Shown in pieces: positions 16,180 to 24,697 of a stretch of 40,155 bases of DNA. The first letter of the stretch is position 1; the number at the start of each line of letters is the position of its first letter. The translations under genes and the position numbers were made by a program. A model generated the notes under the pieces. That model was not told the origin of the DNA. It did no database searches and saw only the letters and a program-made list of their open reading frames with translations. Source of the stretch: an uncultured Gammaproteobacteria bacterium (GTDB taxonomy: Bacteria; Pseudomonadota; Gammaproteobacteria; Arenicellales; JAANXG01); contig CAMYIN010000103.1 of NCBI GenBank assembly GCA_947258495.1, positions 1 to 40,155 on the forward strand, read 5' to 3'.

Positions 16180-16221
16180 TGTTGCGCTGCAGCATAACAC
16201 ATCAATTGTTGCACTGCAACA
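16180..16221 (-). promoter_or_regulatory. Phasin promoter with two PhaR-like operator dyads
   Basis: Two dyads are seen: TGTTGC-GCT-GCAGCA (16180-16194, one mismatch) and TGTTGC-ACT-GCAACA (16207-16221, perfect), with centres 27 bases apart. Read on the minus strand, a -35 TTGCAG (16214-16219) and a -10 TATGCT (16191-16196) are separated by exactly 17 bases, and each falls inside one dyad. PhaR repressors of Paracoccus and Rhodobacter are known to bind CTGC-N3-GCAG-type sites in front of phasin genes. Repression by such a protein is therefore a good inference. Confidence 0.6.
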
Positions 16222-16237
16222 TCTCTACGGAATATTT

Positions 16238-16254
16238 TTTTCACCCGGTGAAAA
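16238..16254. promoter_or_regulatory. Perfect 17-bp dyad between phasin and exchanger genes
   Basis: TTTTCACC-c-GGTGAAAA is a perfect palindrome-like dyad with one central base. It lies just upstream of the phasin -35 and before an AT-rich TAATATAAC stretch that could be a -10 for the plus-strand exchanger. It fits a homodimeric regulator's operator, but the regulator is not identifiable. Confidence 0.4.
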
Positions 16255-16358
16255 TAATATAACTAGCTGAATAAAAAGAGTTTTTTGACGGTGCGTGAGA
16301 AACACCCGCGATTCGCGGTGGCGAACGGAGCTTGCCTCCACAGGGGCGGCGACAGCGC

Positions 16359-17360
16359 GTGATCTGGCTTCAGTTTCTCGCCTGCCTGGCAGCGATCGGG
16401 GTCGCCGGCATCAAGCTGTCGCTCTACGGCGACGCCATTGCCGACAAGACCGGATTCGGCGGTACCTGGGTGGGCCTGTTGTTGCTGGCGACGGTCACCT
16501 CGCTGCCCGAACTCGTCACCGGCGTGAGTTCGGTCACGGTCGCCGATACGCCCGAAATCGCCGTGGGCGATGTCCTGGGCAGCTGCGTGTTCAATCTCCT
16601 CGTCATCGTGTTTCTCGATTTTCTGCACCGGGAGGAGTCGGTGTACACGCGCGCCAGCCAGGGACATATCCTTTCGGCAGGCTTTGGCATCATGTTGATC
16701 GGCTTTGCCGGATTCAACATATTCCTCGCCTCGAGCGGCTTCTCTATGACGATCGGCCACATCGGCGTCTACAGCCCCATCATCGTCATGCTCTATGTCG
16801 TGGCGATGAGCACTGTGTTTCGTTACGAAAAAAAGCAACTGGAAGCCTTCGTGGAAGCGGAAGTCGATCGATTTCCTCAGTACACCTTGAGAAGTCTGCT
16901 GCTGCGCTATGCCGTTACCGCGCTGGTCGTGGTCGCCGCCGGAAGCTGGCTGCCCTTCGTCGCCAAAGACCTCGCACTGCAGATGGGATGGTACGAAAGT
17001 TTCGTCGGCACACTGCTGGTTGCGTTCGTCACATCGGTACCCGAGTTGGTGGTCACGATCTCGGCACTGCGTATCAATGCGTTAGATATGGCGATCGCCA
17101 ATCTGTTCGGAAGCAACTTGTTCAACATCCTTATTCTGGCGGTGGACGACGCACTCTATCTGCCGGGGTCGCTGTTGGCGCATGTGTCGGTGACGCACGC
17201 CGCCTCTGCAATGTCGGCCATGATGATGACCGGGGTCGCGATCGTAGCGCTGCTGTACCGAGCTAAAAAACGTGTATTGAAGACCGTAGGATGGGCCAGC
17301 ATCTTTTTGTTCACGGTTTATCTGTTCAACGCCTATGTATTGTATCTCTACGGAGCCTGA
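16359..17360 (+). CDS. Sodium/calcium exchanger family (CaCA) membrane protein
   Basis: About 333 residues with ten or so hydrophobic helices. Both alpha-repeats of the CaCA superfamily are clear: LATVTSLPELVTGVSSV with GDVLGSCVFNLLVIV in the N-terminal half, and VAFVTSVPELVVTISALR with AIANLFGSNLFNILIL in the C-terminal half. The Glu in each PEL motif is the usual ion-binding residue; the Ser/Asn residues in GSxxFN complete the site. It exchanges calcium for sodium or protons across the inner membrane; the exact ion pair is unknown. I chose the GTG at 16359 (AGGGGCGG upstream); a TTG at 16332 in the same frame would add nine polar residues. Confidence 0.85.
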   Translation: MIWLQFLACLAAIGVAGIKLSLYGDAIADKTGFGGTWVGLLLLATVTSLPELVTGVSSVTVADTPEIAVGDVLGSCVFNLLVIVFLDFLHREESVYTRASQGHILSAGFGIMLIGFAGFNIFLASSGFSMTIGHIGVYSPIIVMLYVVAMSTVFRYEKKQLEAFVEAEVDRFPQYTLRSLLLRYAVTALVVVAAGSWLPFVAKDLALQMGWYESFVGTLLVAFVTSVPELVVTISALRINALDMAIANLFGSNLFNILILAVDDALYLPGSLLAHVSVTHAASAMSAMMMTGVAIVALLYRAKKRVLKTVGWASIFLFTVYLFNAYVLYLYGA

Positions 17361-17435
17361 ACGAGAGTGCTCCCGTAAACCACGCGATAGAGACATCCCG
17401 CCGCCGGATAAGGAAGCGTTCAACGGCGAAGGTTC

Positions 17436-17864
17436 ATGATCGAAGTAACCAAACACATCCGCATCGACGATCGCGAGATTGAGCTGCAATTCGTACGCGC
17501 GTCGGGGCCCGGCGGGCAAAAGTTGAACAAGGTGGCGACGGCCGTGCAACTGCGCTTCGACGTAGCCCGTTCGCCTTCCTTACCCGAAGCCGTACGGGCG
17601 CGGCTCATCCGCCTCGCAGGCAAGCGCGTATCCCGTGAGGGGATATTGGTCGTCGACGCGCACCGCTACCGGACGCAGGAACGCAACCGGCAGGACGCGT
17701 TACAGCGTTTGGTGCACTGGATCCAAAGGGCCGCCAAGGTCCCCAAGCCGCGTCGCCAGACCCGGCCTTCACCCGCAGCAAAGCGGCGCCGGCTGGACGA
17801 AAAACGGCGCCGAGGCCAGGTAAAGCGCTCCCGCGGCGCGGTCATCCCCGATCAACAGTCCTGA
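17436..17864 (+). CDS. arfB: Alternative ribosome-rescue factor B (peptidyl-tRNA hydrolase)
   Basis: A 142-residue cytoplasmic protein of the ArfB/YaeJ type. It releases the nascent chain from ribosomes stalled at the end of a broken mRNA, without tmRNA. The catalytic GGQ motif is at residues 26-28, in ASGPGGQKLNKVATAVQLRF, and it matches both the position and flanking sequence of E. coli ArfB. After the compact GGQ domain the tail from about 105 is strongly basic (RRQTRPSPAAKRRRL, RRRGQVKRSRG); in the family this tail enters the empty mRNA channel. The ATG follows an AAGG stretch by a few bases. It starts 75 bases after the exchanger gene and may be co-transcribed. Confidence 0.93.
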   Translation: MIEVTKHIRIDDREIELQFVRASGPGGQKLNKVATAVQLRFDVARSPSLPEAVRARLIRLAGKRVSREGILVVDAHRYRTQERNRQDALQRLVHWIQRAAKVPKPRRQTRPSPAAKRRRLDEKRRRGQVKRSRGAVIPDQQS

Positions 17865-17991
17865 CGCGGGCGCCCCCCTCCCGGAGATATCCACGGCGTG
17901 TCTCGGAGATGCCGCCTCGATGCAGTTCGAACTCAGATCCCAAAGACCCGATTCGCCCGAACGCCCCGGTTCTTTGCCGCGGGGAGCCCGG

Positions 17992-19134
17992 CTAGCGGAC
18001 TTCGATGCCCTGCAGCGTCTCCTCTACCAGCATATCCACCACCGCGACCAGCGCCTCACCGTGGCTTGCGCCGGCGTCCATGGTGTCCTGGTAGGTCTTT
18101 AGCTGCCGGTGCGCGCTGGTGCCGCGCCCCAGGATCCGCCGCGCGTGCTCCACTTCCTCGACACAATCGAAATGGACCGCGTCTTCCTTGATCAGATTCA
18201 GCATCTCCTCGAGCAGTTCCTGATACGGCACTACTACACCGCGGCCGAAATCGATGAGTCCCTCCTCAAAACCGTAGCGCTCGGCGCGCCAGCGGTTCTC
18301 GTTGATGAGCATGTTGGCGTAACTGCGCCAGCGCTGATTTTCCAGACGCAGTCGATAGAGCATGCGCAACCAGCAGCGGTAGAGCGCGGCGATGCACACG
18401 GCGTCCTCGATGCGGGTGCAGACGTCGGTGATCCGCATTTCCAACGTAGGAAAGCGGACGCTCGGCCGGATATCCCACCATACCTTGGTCCGATCCTCGA
18501 TCACCCCGGAACGAACGAGGACGTCCACATGCCGTTGAAAATCCGTGAAACTGTCGAAGCGTTCCGGCAGGCCGGTGCGCGGAATGGTGTTCCACACCGC
18601 TACGCGATAGGACTTGAGACCGGTGTTCTGGCCCTCCCAAAAGGGAGAAGACGTGCTCAACACCAGCAGATGGGGCAAGATGTAAACCGCCTGCCCCATG
18701 AGGTCGATGCGCAGTGGATCGTCCTCGATGCCGACGTGCACGTGCATGCCGCTGATCAGAAGCCGGCTCGCGACACCCTGCATGTCCTGGGCGATGATTT
18801 CGTAGCGTTCCTTATCCGTGTGTTTCTGAGTGCCCCAGGTCGCAAACGGATGCGTCGATGCAGCGAGCATGGCGAGACCGTGGTTGGCTGCGACCCGCGA
18901 CACACATCCCCGCAGACGCGCGACGTCCGCCCGCGCCTCCTGCAGGGTGTTGCAGACACGCGTCCCCACCTCGATCTGCGACTGCAGAAACTCGGGCATG
19001 ACCTGTTGTCCGATCTCGTCGGCGCACTCCGCCAACATGGTCGGTGGTGCTTCCTTGATCAGATCCCGGGTTTCGCGATCGATCAACCAATACTCTTCCT
19101 CGATACCAATCGTGAAACTCGGTTCCTTAGTCAT
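17992..19134 (-). CDS. Carboxylate-amine ligase (glutamate-cysteine ligase 2 type, YbdK family)
   Basis: A 380-residue cytoplasmic enzyme from the ATG at 19134 ([19 protein letters not shown]). The GIEEEYWL stretch holds the family's metal-binding glutamates; [13 protein letters not shown] (~51-63), STHPFATW (~92-99), SGMHVHVGI (~127-135) and the [22 protein letters not shown] segment (~220) are the further landmarks of the GCS2/YbdK family. Relatives form gamma-glutamyl amides, with weak glutamate-cysteine ligase activity; the natural partner amine is usually unknown. The frame stays open upstream to 19236 but without conserved sequence. It is a single gene, divergent from the FAH-type gene. 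Confidence 0.88.
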   Translation of the reverse strand: MTKEPSFTIGIEEEYWLIDRETRDLIKEAPPTMLAECADEIGQQVMPEFLQSQIEVGTRVCNTLQEARADVARLRGCVSRVAANHGLAMLAASTHPFATWGTQKHTDKERYEIIAQDMQGVASRLLISGMHVHVGIEDDPLRIDLMGQAVYILPHLLVLSTSSPFWEGQNTGLKSYRVAVWNTIPRTGLPERFDSFTDFQRHVDVLVRSGVIEDRTKVWWDIRPSVRFPTLEMRITDVCTRIEDAVCIAALYRCWLRMLYRLRLENQRWRSYANMLINENRWRAERYGFEEGLIDFGRGVVVPYQELLEEMLNLIKEDAVHFDCVEEVEHARRILGRGTSAHRQLKTYQDTMDAGASHGEALVAVVDMLVEETLQGIEVR

Positions 19135-19469
19135 TGCAGGCTGTGCTCTTCGTTGCCCTGGTGAAACGCGTGTTTCGTGCCAAGATCCGAACCGACTTGC
19201 GACCACCGGCGAAGAAGAAACGCTCTCCTGCCGCAACCTCAGCGGCTGATGATGTATTCACCGTACAGGGACAATCGGCGTTCGGTCCGATCCGCTGTTC
19301 CCGATTTTCCTGTGGTTGCAGGCAGGAAAGCAACCGCCGGCGCGTCTGCGCCGCGCCGGCGGCGGTGCAGGCGAAACCTGGACCCGCAACCCACGGGATT
19401 TCTTGGTTTCAGGTTTCGGTTGCGGTATGTTCGCAATTCGTCGATGCCCGAGATTCAGGGAGACCCAGC
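19135..19469. other. Divergent promoter region with GC hairpin
   Basis: These 335 bases lie between the divergent ligase and FAH-type genes and should hold both promoters. A stable inverted repeat CCGCCGGCGC-N9-GCGCCGGCGG is at 19334-19362. The reading frame of the FAH gene is open across the region, but the translated sequence there is Arg/Ser-rich without family features, so I see no separate gene. Confidence 0.45.
19334..19362. repeat. GC-rich inverted repeat (10-bp arms)
   Basis: CCGCCGGCGC and GCGCCGGCGG flank a 9-base loop. The hairpin would be very stable in RNA. It lies 107 bases before the FAH-type gene and could be in its leader. No U-run follows. Confidence 0.45.
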
Positions 19470-20156
19470 ATGGAGACCGTCATCCCCCCACCACCCGTTC
19501 CCAGCGTCGCCGTGCGCGGCTTATCGGCGGTATTTCCGATACATCGCATCTATTGCGTGGGCCGGAATTACGCGGCGCATGCGCGCGAGATGGGACACGA
19601 TCCGGATCGCGAGCCGCCGTTTTTCTTCCAGAAAAACCCGGACAGCGTGGTCGCGAACGGCGGTAATTTTCCCTATCCCGCCAGGAGCCGCAATGTTCAG
19701 CACGAAATCGAATTGGTCGTCGCGCTGGGTCGAGGCGGAAGTGGCCTCCGCGACACCGAATCCTTGGACTGGGTATACGGATACGCGGTGGGGCTGGATA
19801 TGACCCGCAGGGATCTGCAGGGCCGGATGAAAAAGATGGGGCGCCCGTGGGAGATCGGCAAGGCGTTTGAACGCGCCGCGCCGTGCTCGGATATCGTCCC
19901 CGCGGATCGCATAGGACACCCGCATACCGGTGCCATATGGCTCAAAGTCAATGGCGAAGTGCGACAGCAGGGAGACCTCGATCAAATGATCTGGCGCGTC
20001 CCGGAGATCATCGCTCACCTTTCCGAGATGTTCACCCTGGCGCCGGGGGACTTGATTTACACCGGCACCCCCGCGGGAGTGGCGGAGGTTCAACGCGGCG
20101 ATCTCCTGGAGGGCGGTATCGACGGCATTGGAGTACTCTGCATTACCGTAGTTTGA
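19470..20156 (+). CDS. Fumarylacetoacetate hydrolase (FAH) family protein
   Basis: A 228-residue cytoplasmic enzyme with the FAH fold. [16 protein letters not shown] (residues 27-42), [20 protein letters not shown] (51-70, in part), [13 protein letters not shown] (metal-binding Glu residues) and [13 protein letters not shown] (metal-binding Asp) are visible, followed by the closing segment [15 protein letters not shown]. The length and sequence resemble fumarylpyruvate hydrolases and oxaloacetate tautomerase-type members more than the 420-residue fumarylacetoacetase. The ATG at 19470 has AGGGAGA upstream and starts the fold. It is followed after 78 bases by an enoyl/quinone-reductase-like gene and is probably co-transcribed with it. 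Confidence 0.9.
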   Translation: METVIPPPPVPSVAVRGLSAVFPIHRIYCVGRNYAAHAREMGHDPDREPPFFFQKNPDSVVANGGNFPYPARSRNVQHEIELVVALGRGGSGLRDTESLDWVYGYAVGLDMTRRDLQGRMKKMGRPWEIGKAFERAAPCSDIVPADRIGHPHTGAIWLKVNGEVRQQGDLDQMIWRVPEIIAHLSEMFTLAPGDLIYTGTPAGVAEVQRGDLLEGGIDGIGVLCITVV

Positions 20157-20234
20157 CCGCGGGCTGTCTTGTTGCGCCGCCGGCCTGGCGCTGCACCCGT
20201 TCGACACAGCATACGCAACTGGAGGAAATCGATC

Positions 20235-21218
20235 GTGAAAGCCATTGAATTCGTACGGCACGGCGTACCCCACGAAGTGTGCCGCTGCGTCGACGCCGGC
20301 GACATCGGCCCACCCGGTCCGAGAGAGGTCGTCGTCGCCTTGGACGCGAGCGCCATCAACCCTGCGGATCTGCTCATCATCGAGGGGCGCTACCCGGGAC
20401 CCGCGGAACTCCCCGCAAGGGTGGGCATCGAGGGCACCGGCCACGTCGAATCCACGGGAGACGCCGTTACCGAATTGGCGACGGGCGACCGCGTCATGAT
20501 CCTCGACCGCGCAAACTGGGCGGAACGGGTCCGCATCGACGCCACCCAGGCGATCAGGATCCCCGACAACATCGACGTGCTGCAGGCGGCGATGATGAAG
20601 GCGAATCCGCCGACTGCGCTGCTCATGCTGCGGGATTACGCGGACCTGGAACGCGGCGATTGGGTGATACAGAACGCCGCGAACTCCGCGGTCGGATACC
20701 ATGTGATTCGATTGGCGAAGTCCCGCGGCCTGCACACGATCAATGTGGTGCGCCGCGCCAGCCTGGTCGAGCCGCTGACGGCGGCGGGCGCCGACCTGGT
20801 GGTGCTGGAAGGCGACGACCTCGGCAGGCGTGTGCGCAAAGAGATCGGAAGCGCTCCCGTGCGCCTTGGCCTCGACGCCGCCGGCGGCGGCGCCTGTCTC
20901 GCCCTTGCCGACTGCCTGTCGGACGGCGGTACGGTGGTGAATTACGGCTTTCTCAGCGGCGAACCGTGCATGATCACGCCGCATCACGCCATCCTCCACG
21001 ACATCAGCCTCAAGGGGTTCTGGCTGGTTCGACGATTATTTCGAAGCCCCCGCGAAGATATCGAAAAAGTCTACGCCGAGGTAGCGCAGCTCATCGCCGA
21101 GGGCATCGTCCGCGCTCCGGTGGAGGCGACCTACGATCTCACGGATGTTGAAAGGGCGCTCACGCACGCGGAGCGCGAACGCCGCAGCGGCAAGATCCTG
21201 TTTACGCCGAACCGTTGA
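20235..21218 (+). CDS. Zinc-independent MDR reductase (trans-2-enoyl / quinone reductase-like)
   Basis: A 327-residue cytoplasmic oxidoreductase of the medium-chain dehydrogenase family. It has an N-terminal GroES-like domain ('VVVALDASAINPADLLIIEGRYP', residues ~32-54, 'GIEGTGHVESTGDAV' ~66-80) and a Rossmann domain with WVIQNAANSAVGYHVIRLAK (~147-166). The structural-zinc cysteines are absent. This pattern, with 'NPADLL..EGRYP' and 'NAANSAVG', is closest to 2-enoyl-thioester reductases (MECR/Etr1-like), which reduce enoyl-CoA or ACP with NADPH. The start is a GTG at 20235, fixed by a strong GGAGGAAATC six to nine bases before it. It forms a likely operon with the FAH-type gene. Confidence 0.87.
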   Translation: MKAIEFVRHGVPHEVCRCVDAGDIGPPGPREVVVALDASAINPADLLIIEGRYPGPAELPARVGIEGTGHVESTGDAVTELATGDRVMILDRANWAERVRIDATQAIRIPDNIDVLQAAMMKANPPTALLMLRDYADLERGDWVIQNAANSAVGYHVIRLAKSRGLHTINVVRRASLVEPLTAAGADLVVLEGDDLGRRVRKEIGSAPVRLGLDAAGGGACLALADCLSDGGTVVNYGFLSGEPCMITPHHAILHDISLKGFWLVRRLFRSPREDIEKVYAEVAQLIAEGIVRAPVEATYDLTDVERALTHAERERRSGKILFTPNR

Positions 21219-21269
21219 CCCAATCCGGGGGTCGGCGTCACCGATTCCGAACCCGCTTTACGGAGCCGC

Positions 21270-21917
21270 TCAGGCGCCGGGCGCGGCCTGCGCACCCGCT
21301 AGGACAACGTCGTACCACGCGCGCAGTACCGCATCGCCGCGGCCGCTGGGCACGAACTCCGACAACACCCTGTGCCGGCGTTCCGCGGCTATGCGGTTGA
21401 AGACAAAATCGCCGGCATTGCGGGGTTCACCCGCCACGTAGAGCTGGGTGGTGAAGGGCTCCGCGTGCCTCGGGAATATCGCCATGTGAATGTGCGGCGT
21501 TCGTCCGGGATAGGGCACCGGACGTATGGTGCGAAAACGGTAGTCCCCCTGCGCGTCGGTGTACGTATGTCCGAAGCCCTGAAAGTTCTCGTCCATGTCC
21601 CGGCCCCGATCCCGCGGATGGTGATAGCGCCCGTTGGCGTCGCATTGCCAGATCTCTACGCGGACATTGTCCAGCGCCCTGCCGTTTTGATCCAGGACGC
21701 GACCGGTAACGTCGGCGATGCGTCCCCGCGCCACGCCACTTCGCCCTGCAACCCGGGTCAGATCGTTATCGTCGTCTAGGGGCGGCTCGTTCGGATAAAA
21801 AGGGCCCGCCGTCTGGCGCGGCGTCGGCTGCAGCAGGAGACCGGCGGTTGCCCGCCCGCCGAGCAGGAGCCCGGCCGCGCCGATGATCAGGTATCGTCGT
21901 TTGCTGTTCGCAGACAT
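21270..21917 (-). CDS. Exported intradiol ring-cleavage dioxygenase-like protein
   Basis: A 215-residue protein with the dioxygenase_C fold that opens catechol-type rings between the two hydroxyl groups. The four iron ligands can be placed: Y98 (GRYHH), Y136, H142 and H144 (RPVPYPGRTPHIHM). The conserved TAGPFYPNEPP (residues 36-46) and EIWQCDANGRY (88-98) segments are present. Residues 1-26 (SKRRYLIIGAAGLLLGG) are a signal-like sequence with basic start, possibly Tat-type without a strict RR-x-F-L-K, so the enzyme is probably periplasmic, unlike catabolic cytoplasmic catechol dioxygenases. There are only 51 bases between its stop and the converging reductase gene. Exported members act on unknown aromatic substrates. 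Confidence 0.85.
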   Translation of the reverse strand: MSANSKRRYLIIGAAGLLLGGRATAGLLLQPTPRQTAGPFYPNEPPLDDDNDLTRVAGRSGVARGRIADVTGRVLDQNGRALDNVRVEIWQCDANGRYHHPRDRGRDMDENFQGFGHTYTDAQGDYRFRTIRPVPYPGRTPHIHMAIFPRHAEPFTTQLYVAGEPRNAGDFVFNRIAAERRHRVLSEFVPSGRGDAVLRAWYDVVLAGAQAAPGA

Positions 21918-21981
21918 GCTTCGCTACGGATTGTCGTAGTCGAAGTGTATAGACCACGAAATCGCGGAGAAGGTTCGAGCG

Positions 21982-23025
21982 TCAGACGGAAGACAGCGCC
22001 GCGATTCCGTCTTGAATGGACTGCGGTTCCCGCACCAGGGGCGGCGCTCCCTGGGCTTCGGCGGCGGCTTGTTTTCGCCGCTTGTCCCCGTACATGCGTT
22101 CGTCGGCGTCGCGCAGGAGATCGCTGATGGATTGGTGCCGTTGCGGATCCCAGCGGCAGGCACCGACGCTGAACGAAAGCTCGTAACGCTGCCCGGGCTT
22201 GCGGTTGCGCGCGCGCAAGCGCGCTGCCAGGCGGGCGACGGCCTGGTTGACGCGTCGCTGATCCGCCGCGGTGATCAATACGCAGAATTCGTCGCCGCCC
22301 AAGCGGGCAACGACGTCGGATTGGCGAAACGTGTCGCGCAGCAATTGTCCGGTCTCTATCAGCGCGCGGTCGCCTTCCGCGTGTCCGAACTCGTCGTTGA
22401 TGCGCTTGAACTTGTCCAGATCGATGAACAGCAGCGCGCAGGGCGAGTACATGCGCGCGCACAACGCCAGCGCGTGCTCTGAAAGCTCTTGAAATCCGCG
22501 CCGGTTCGATAGACCCGTCAGCGGGTCGGTGGTGGCCAGCTTCAAAGCCGCGAACTCGCTCTGCACCATCGCGGCCAGGTCCCGCAGCAGAGTCTGCTCG
22601 TCCGTATCCAGGGCGCGCGGCACGTGATCGATCAAGCACAACGTACCCAGGTTGTAGCCGTCCTCCGATAGCAACGGGTAGCCGGCGTAAAAACGGATCC
22701 GCGGCGATGCGGTGACCAGGGGGTTGTCGAAAAAACGTGCGTCCTTGCTGGCGTCTTCGACTATGAAAGCGTTCCTGCCCAGGATCGCGTGCCCGCAGAA
22801 AGATATTTCGCGGGCTGTCTGTTCGGCATCCAGCCCCTGCCGCGACTTGAACCACTGGCGATCGGCGTCGACCAGGCTGATGACCGCGATCGGCACCTGA
22901 AACAGGCGCTGCGCCAGGCGGGTGATGCGGTCGTAGCGTTCCTCGGACGCGGTGTCGACGATCCCCAAGGCCCGCAGGGCGCGCAGGCGTTGCTCCTCAT
23001 CGGCGGGGACAGGCGGCGCTTGCAT
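21982..23025 (-). CDS. GAF-GGDEF diguanylate cyclase
   Basis: A 347-residue cytoplasmic protein. Residues ~25-160 form a GAF sensor domain of the common 'DADRQWFKSRQGLD...SFCGHAI...DA..D.RF..NPLV...P.IRFYAGYPL' type. A GGDEF domain follows from ~165 (DPLTGLSNRRGF) with the active-site motif GGDEF at 243-247 and an intact I-site RxxD (R234-D237) five residues before it. It should therefore make cyclic di-GMP and be feedback-inhibited by it. The ligand of the GAF domain is unknown. The ATG follows AAAAGAGACTGAGACT, a weak ribosome-binding site. A promoter candidate lies at 23110-23139. Confidence 0.93.
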   Translation of the reverse strand: MQAPPVPADEEQRLRALRALGIVDTASEERYDRITRLAQRLFQVPIAVISLVDADRQWFKSRQGLDAEQTAREISFCGHAILGRNAFIVEDASKDARFFDNPLVTASPRIRFYAGYPLLSEDGYNLGTLCLIDHVPRALDTDEQTLLRDLAAMVQSEFAALKLATTDPLTGLSNRRGFQELSEHALALCARMYSPCALLFIDLDKFKRINDEFGHAEGDRALIETGQLLRDTFRQSDVVARLGGDEFCVLITAADQRRVNQAVARLAARLRARNRKPGQRYELSFSVGACRWDPQRHQSISDLLRDADERMYGDKRRKQAAAEAQGAPPLVREPQSIQDGIAALSSV

Positions 23026-23109
23026 AGTCTCAGTCTCTTTTCCAGTTTCGGCTTTTCTTTTCCCAAGCCACCGATCGCGTTTACAGTGACCGCTTAGAAA
23101 AGTCCCACA

Positions 23110-23139
23110 ATTCTATGATTTATGGGGGCGTTTTATGAA
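23110..23139 (-). promoter_or_regulatory. Candidate promoter of the GAF-GGDEF gene
   Basis: On the minus strand TTCATA (23134-23139) and TAGAAT (23110-23115) are separated by 18 bases. The -10 matches five of six consensus bases, the -35 four of six. The leader to the ATG at 23025 would be about 75 bases. Confidence 0.35.
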
Positions 23140-23210
23140 GTATAGAAGTAAATTCTAGGTTCGCCAGTCGCGCGGAAAGCCGCATACCCGGAGTTATCGG
23201 CACCCCCCGC

Positions 23211-23228
23211 GCAGGACTTGAGTCCTGC
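23211..23228 (-). terminator. Hairpin after the lytic transglycosylase gene
   Basis: GCAGGACT (23211-23218) and AGTCCTGC (23221-23228) are perfect arms around a TG/CA turn. It lies 38 bases past the transglycosylase stop. No U-run follows, so this is only a candidate terminator or 3'-end hairpin. Confidence 0.35.
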
Positions 23229-23266
23229 CGGCGTGATGACGGGCGCGAGCCCACGCCTGCGGCAAG

Positions 23267-24529
23267 TTATCCGGCGTAGCATTGCGCCACTGCCAGTTCC
23301 TCGCCTTTTTTCGTGAGACGGAATTTGCGGTAGAAGGCCTGGTCGATGGCACGCAGTCTGTGGGGGGTCGATTTCTGTCGGTAGCGCCGCAGGTGCCGTG
23401 GGCCCCCATTGTATGCGGCGTAGGCGGCGCGCGCGAGGTCATCGACCTTACCGGTGGCCTGGTGCTCCCGCTTCGCGATGGCGTGGTTTTTCAGATAGTG
23501 AAACAGGATTTCGCCGCCGGCCCGGGCGTTGTAGAAAATATCGAAGGTCAGCCCCTTGACGTCGTAGAAACCCCGCCAGACGGCCGGCACTACCTGCATC
23601 AAGCCGACCGCACCGCGCTCGGAGCGTATCGGTCTGATGCCGTTGCCCACTTTGACGAACTGACGCCAACAGGTCTCCTGCCAGGCGACCGCCAACACCA
23701 GATGGCGATAGAGGTCATGGAATTCGCGCGATAGGTCGGACTTTCTTAACTGCTGTTGCGCCGTATCCGTGAGCAGATCCCTTGCCAACGGCAGGTATTC
23801 GTGCAGGTCCCGGCGACTGGGCGCCCAACCCCTGAGACGCGATAACGCAGGCCCGCCGGACGCGGCCCATGCCCGCGGGAGGAAAAATCCCGAGCGCTTG
23901 TCCGGGCGATCGAAGGGCTTGGGCGGACGCCGTATCACCGGGGGCGGTAACGGCGGACCGAAACCGAACATTTCCCGCAATTCCGGATCGACCCCGGGGG
24001 ATGGGTCCGGGGCTTGCGTTCCGCCCCCCCGGTACATCGTCACCAGGCGGCGCATGACCTCCGACAGATCGATACCGAAATTTCGCGCCGTCTGCTCCAT
24101 GGCTTCCAGCATGTCCCCGGCGCTCAGCATGAACTGGAACGGAGAGACGGACTCGGTCTGATCCCCGAATCGTTCCAGTATCGGCGTGAGTCGATCCCAG
24201 GTCTGGATGAAAAGCCCGGGGAACGCGCGGTTCCATTCCTGCGGAGTGTTCTCCACAAGAGACGTGGCCGCGTAACGCGCATCGAGCACGATATCCAGCA
24301 GTTCGAAGCGGGTTGCTTCGTCCACCGGAAGATTGGCGATGGTCTGCTTGATCAGGGCGAGCAGAAACTCGTCCCAGGCCTGCAGATCCTGCGAGCGTCG
24401 AGGCGCGTCAAAGGCGGTCTCACCGCCGGCGGCAGCGGGCTCCGCAATGACGGTCGCGGGCGCACCCAGCGACGATTGCGCGACCAGCGCCAGCATGGCA
24501 AGCGATCCAATCAGTCGCCGACGGGACAT
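23267..24529 (-). CDS. Exported lytic transglycosylase (SLT domain)
   Basis: A 420-residue exported protein from the ATG at 24529 (MSRRRLIGSLAMLALVAQSSLG, signal peptide cleaved after LG-A). The C-terminal SLT domain shows AVAWQETCWRQFVK with the catalytic Glu E285, GAVGLMQVVPAVW (~307-319), the NARAGGEILF helix and AYNGGPRHLRRY near 385. It cuts the glycan strands of peptidoglycan in the periplasm, forming 1,6-anhydro ends. The N-terminal 240 residues are helical with no domain that I recognise, and a Pro-rich linker (PPLPPPVIRRPPKPF) separates them from the SLT part. The frame extends upstream to 24640 without a signal sequence. It may be a cell-wall-remodelling enzyme with its own targeting domain. 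Confidence 0.88.
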   Translation of the reverse strand: MSRRRLIGSLAMLALVAQSSLGAPATVIAEPAAAGGETAFDAPRRSQDLQAWDEFLLALIKQTIANLPVDEATRFELLDIVLDARYAATSLVENTPQEWNRAFPGLFIQTWDRLTPILERFGDQTESVSPFQFMLSAGDMLEAMEQTARNFGIDLSEVMRRLVTMYRGGGTQAPDPSPGVDPELREMFGFGPPLPPPVIRRPPKPFDRPDKRSGFFLPRAWAASGGPALSRLRGWAPSRRDLHEYLPLARDLLTDTAQQQLRKSDLSREFHDLYRHLVLAVAWQETCWRQFVKVGNGIRPIRSERGAVGLMQVVPAVWRGFYDVKGLTFDIFYNARAGGEILFHYLKNHAIAKREHQATGKVDDLARAAYAAYNGGPRHLRRYRQKSTPHRLRAIDQAFYRKFRLTKKGEELAVAQCYAG

Positions 24530-24697
24530 CGGGCGCACCTTACGCGGCTTTTGCACATCGTTCTCGAGTCGCCTTGGGTGATTGCGGCTCACGGCAGATT
24601 GAAACAGCCATGCGCGAACTGTACCAGAGAAACCTGGCACCCGCGCCTTTCGTCGCGCTCACAGCGTGCGGGCGCGGTCAGGGAGGACGAGATCCGA

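Noticed and set aside
19521-20999. A 492-codon minus-strand open frame
   Set aside because: It lies antisense to two clearly recognised genes (FAH type and MDR reductase) and crosses their boundary without any conserved feature.
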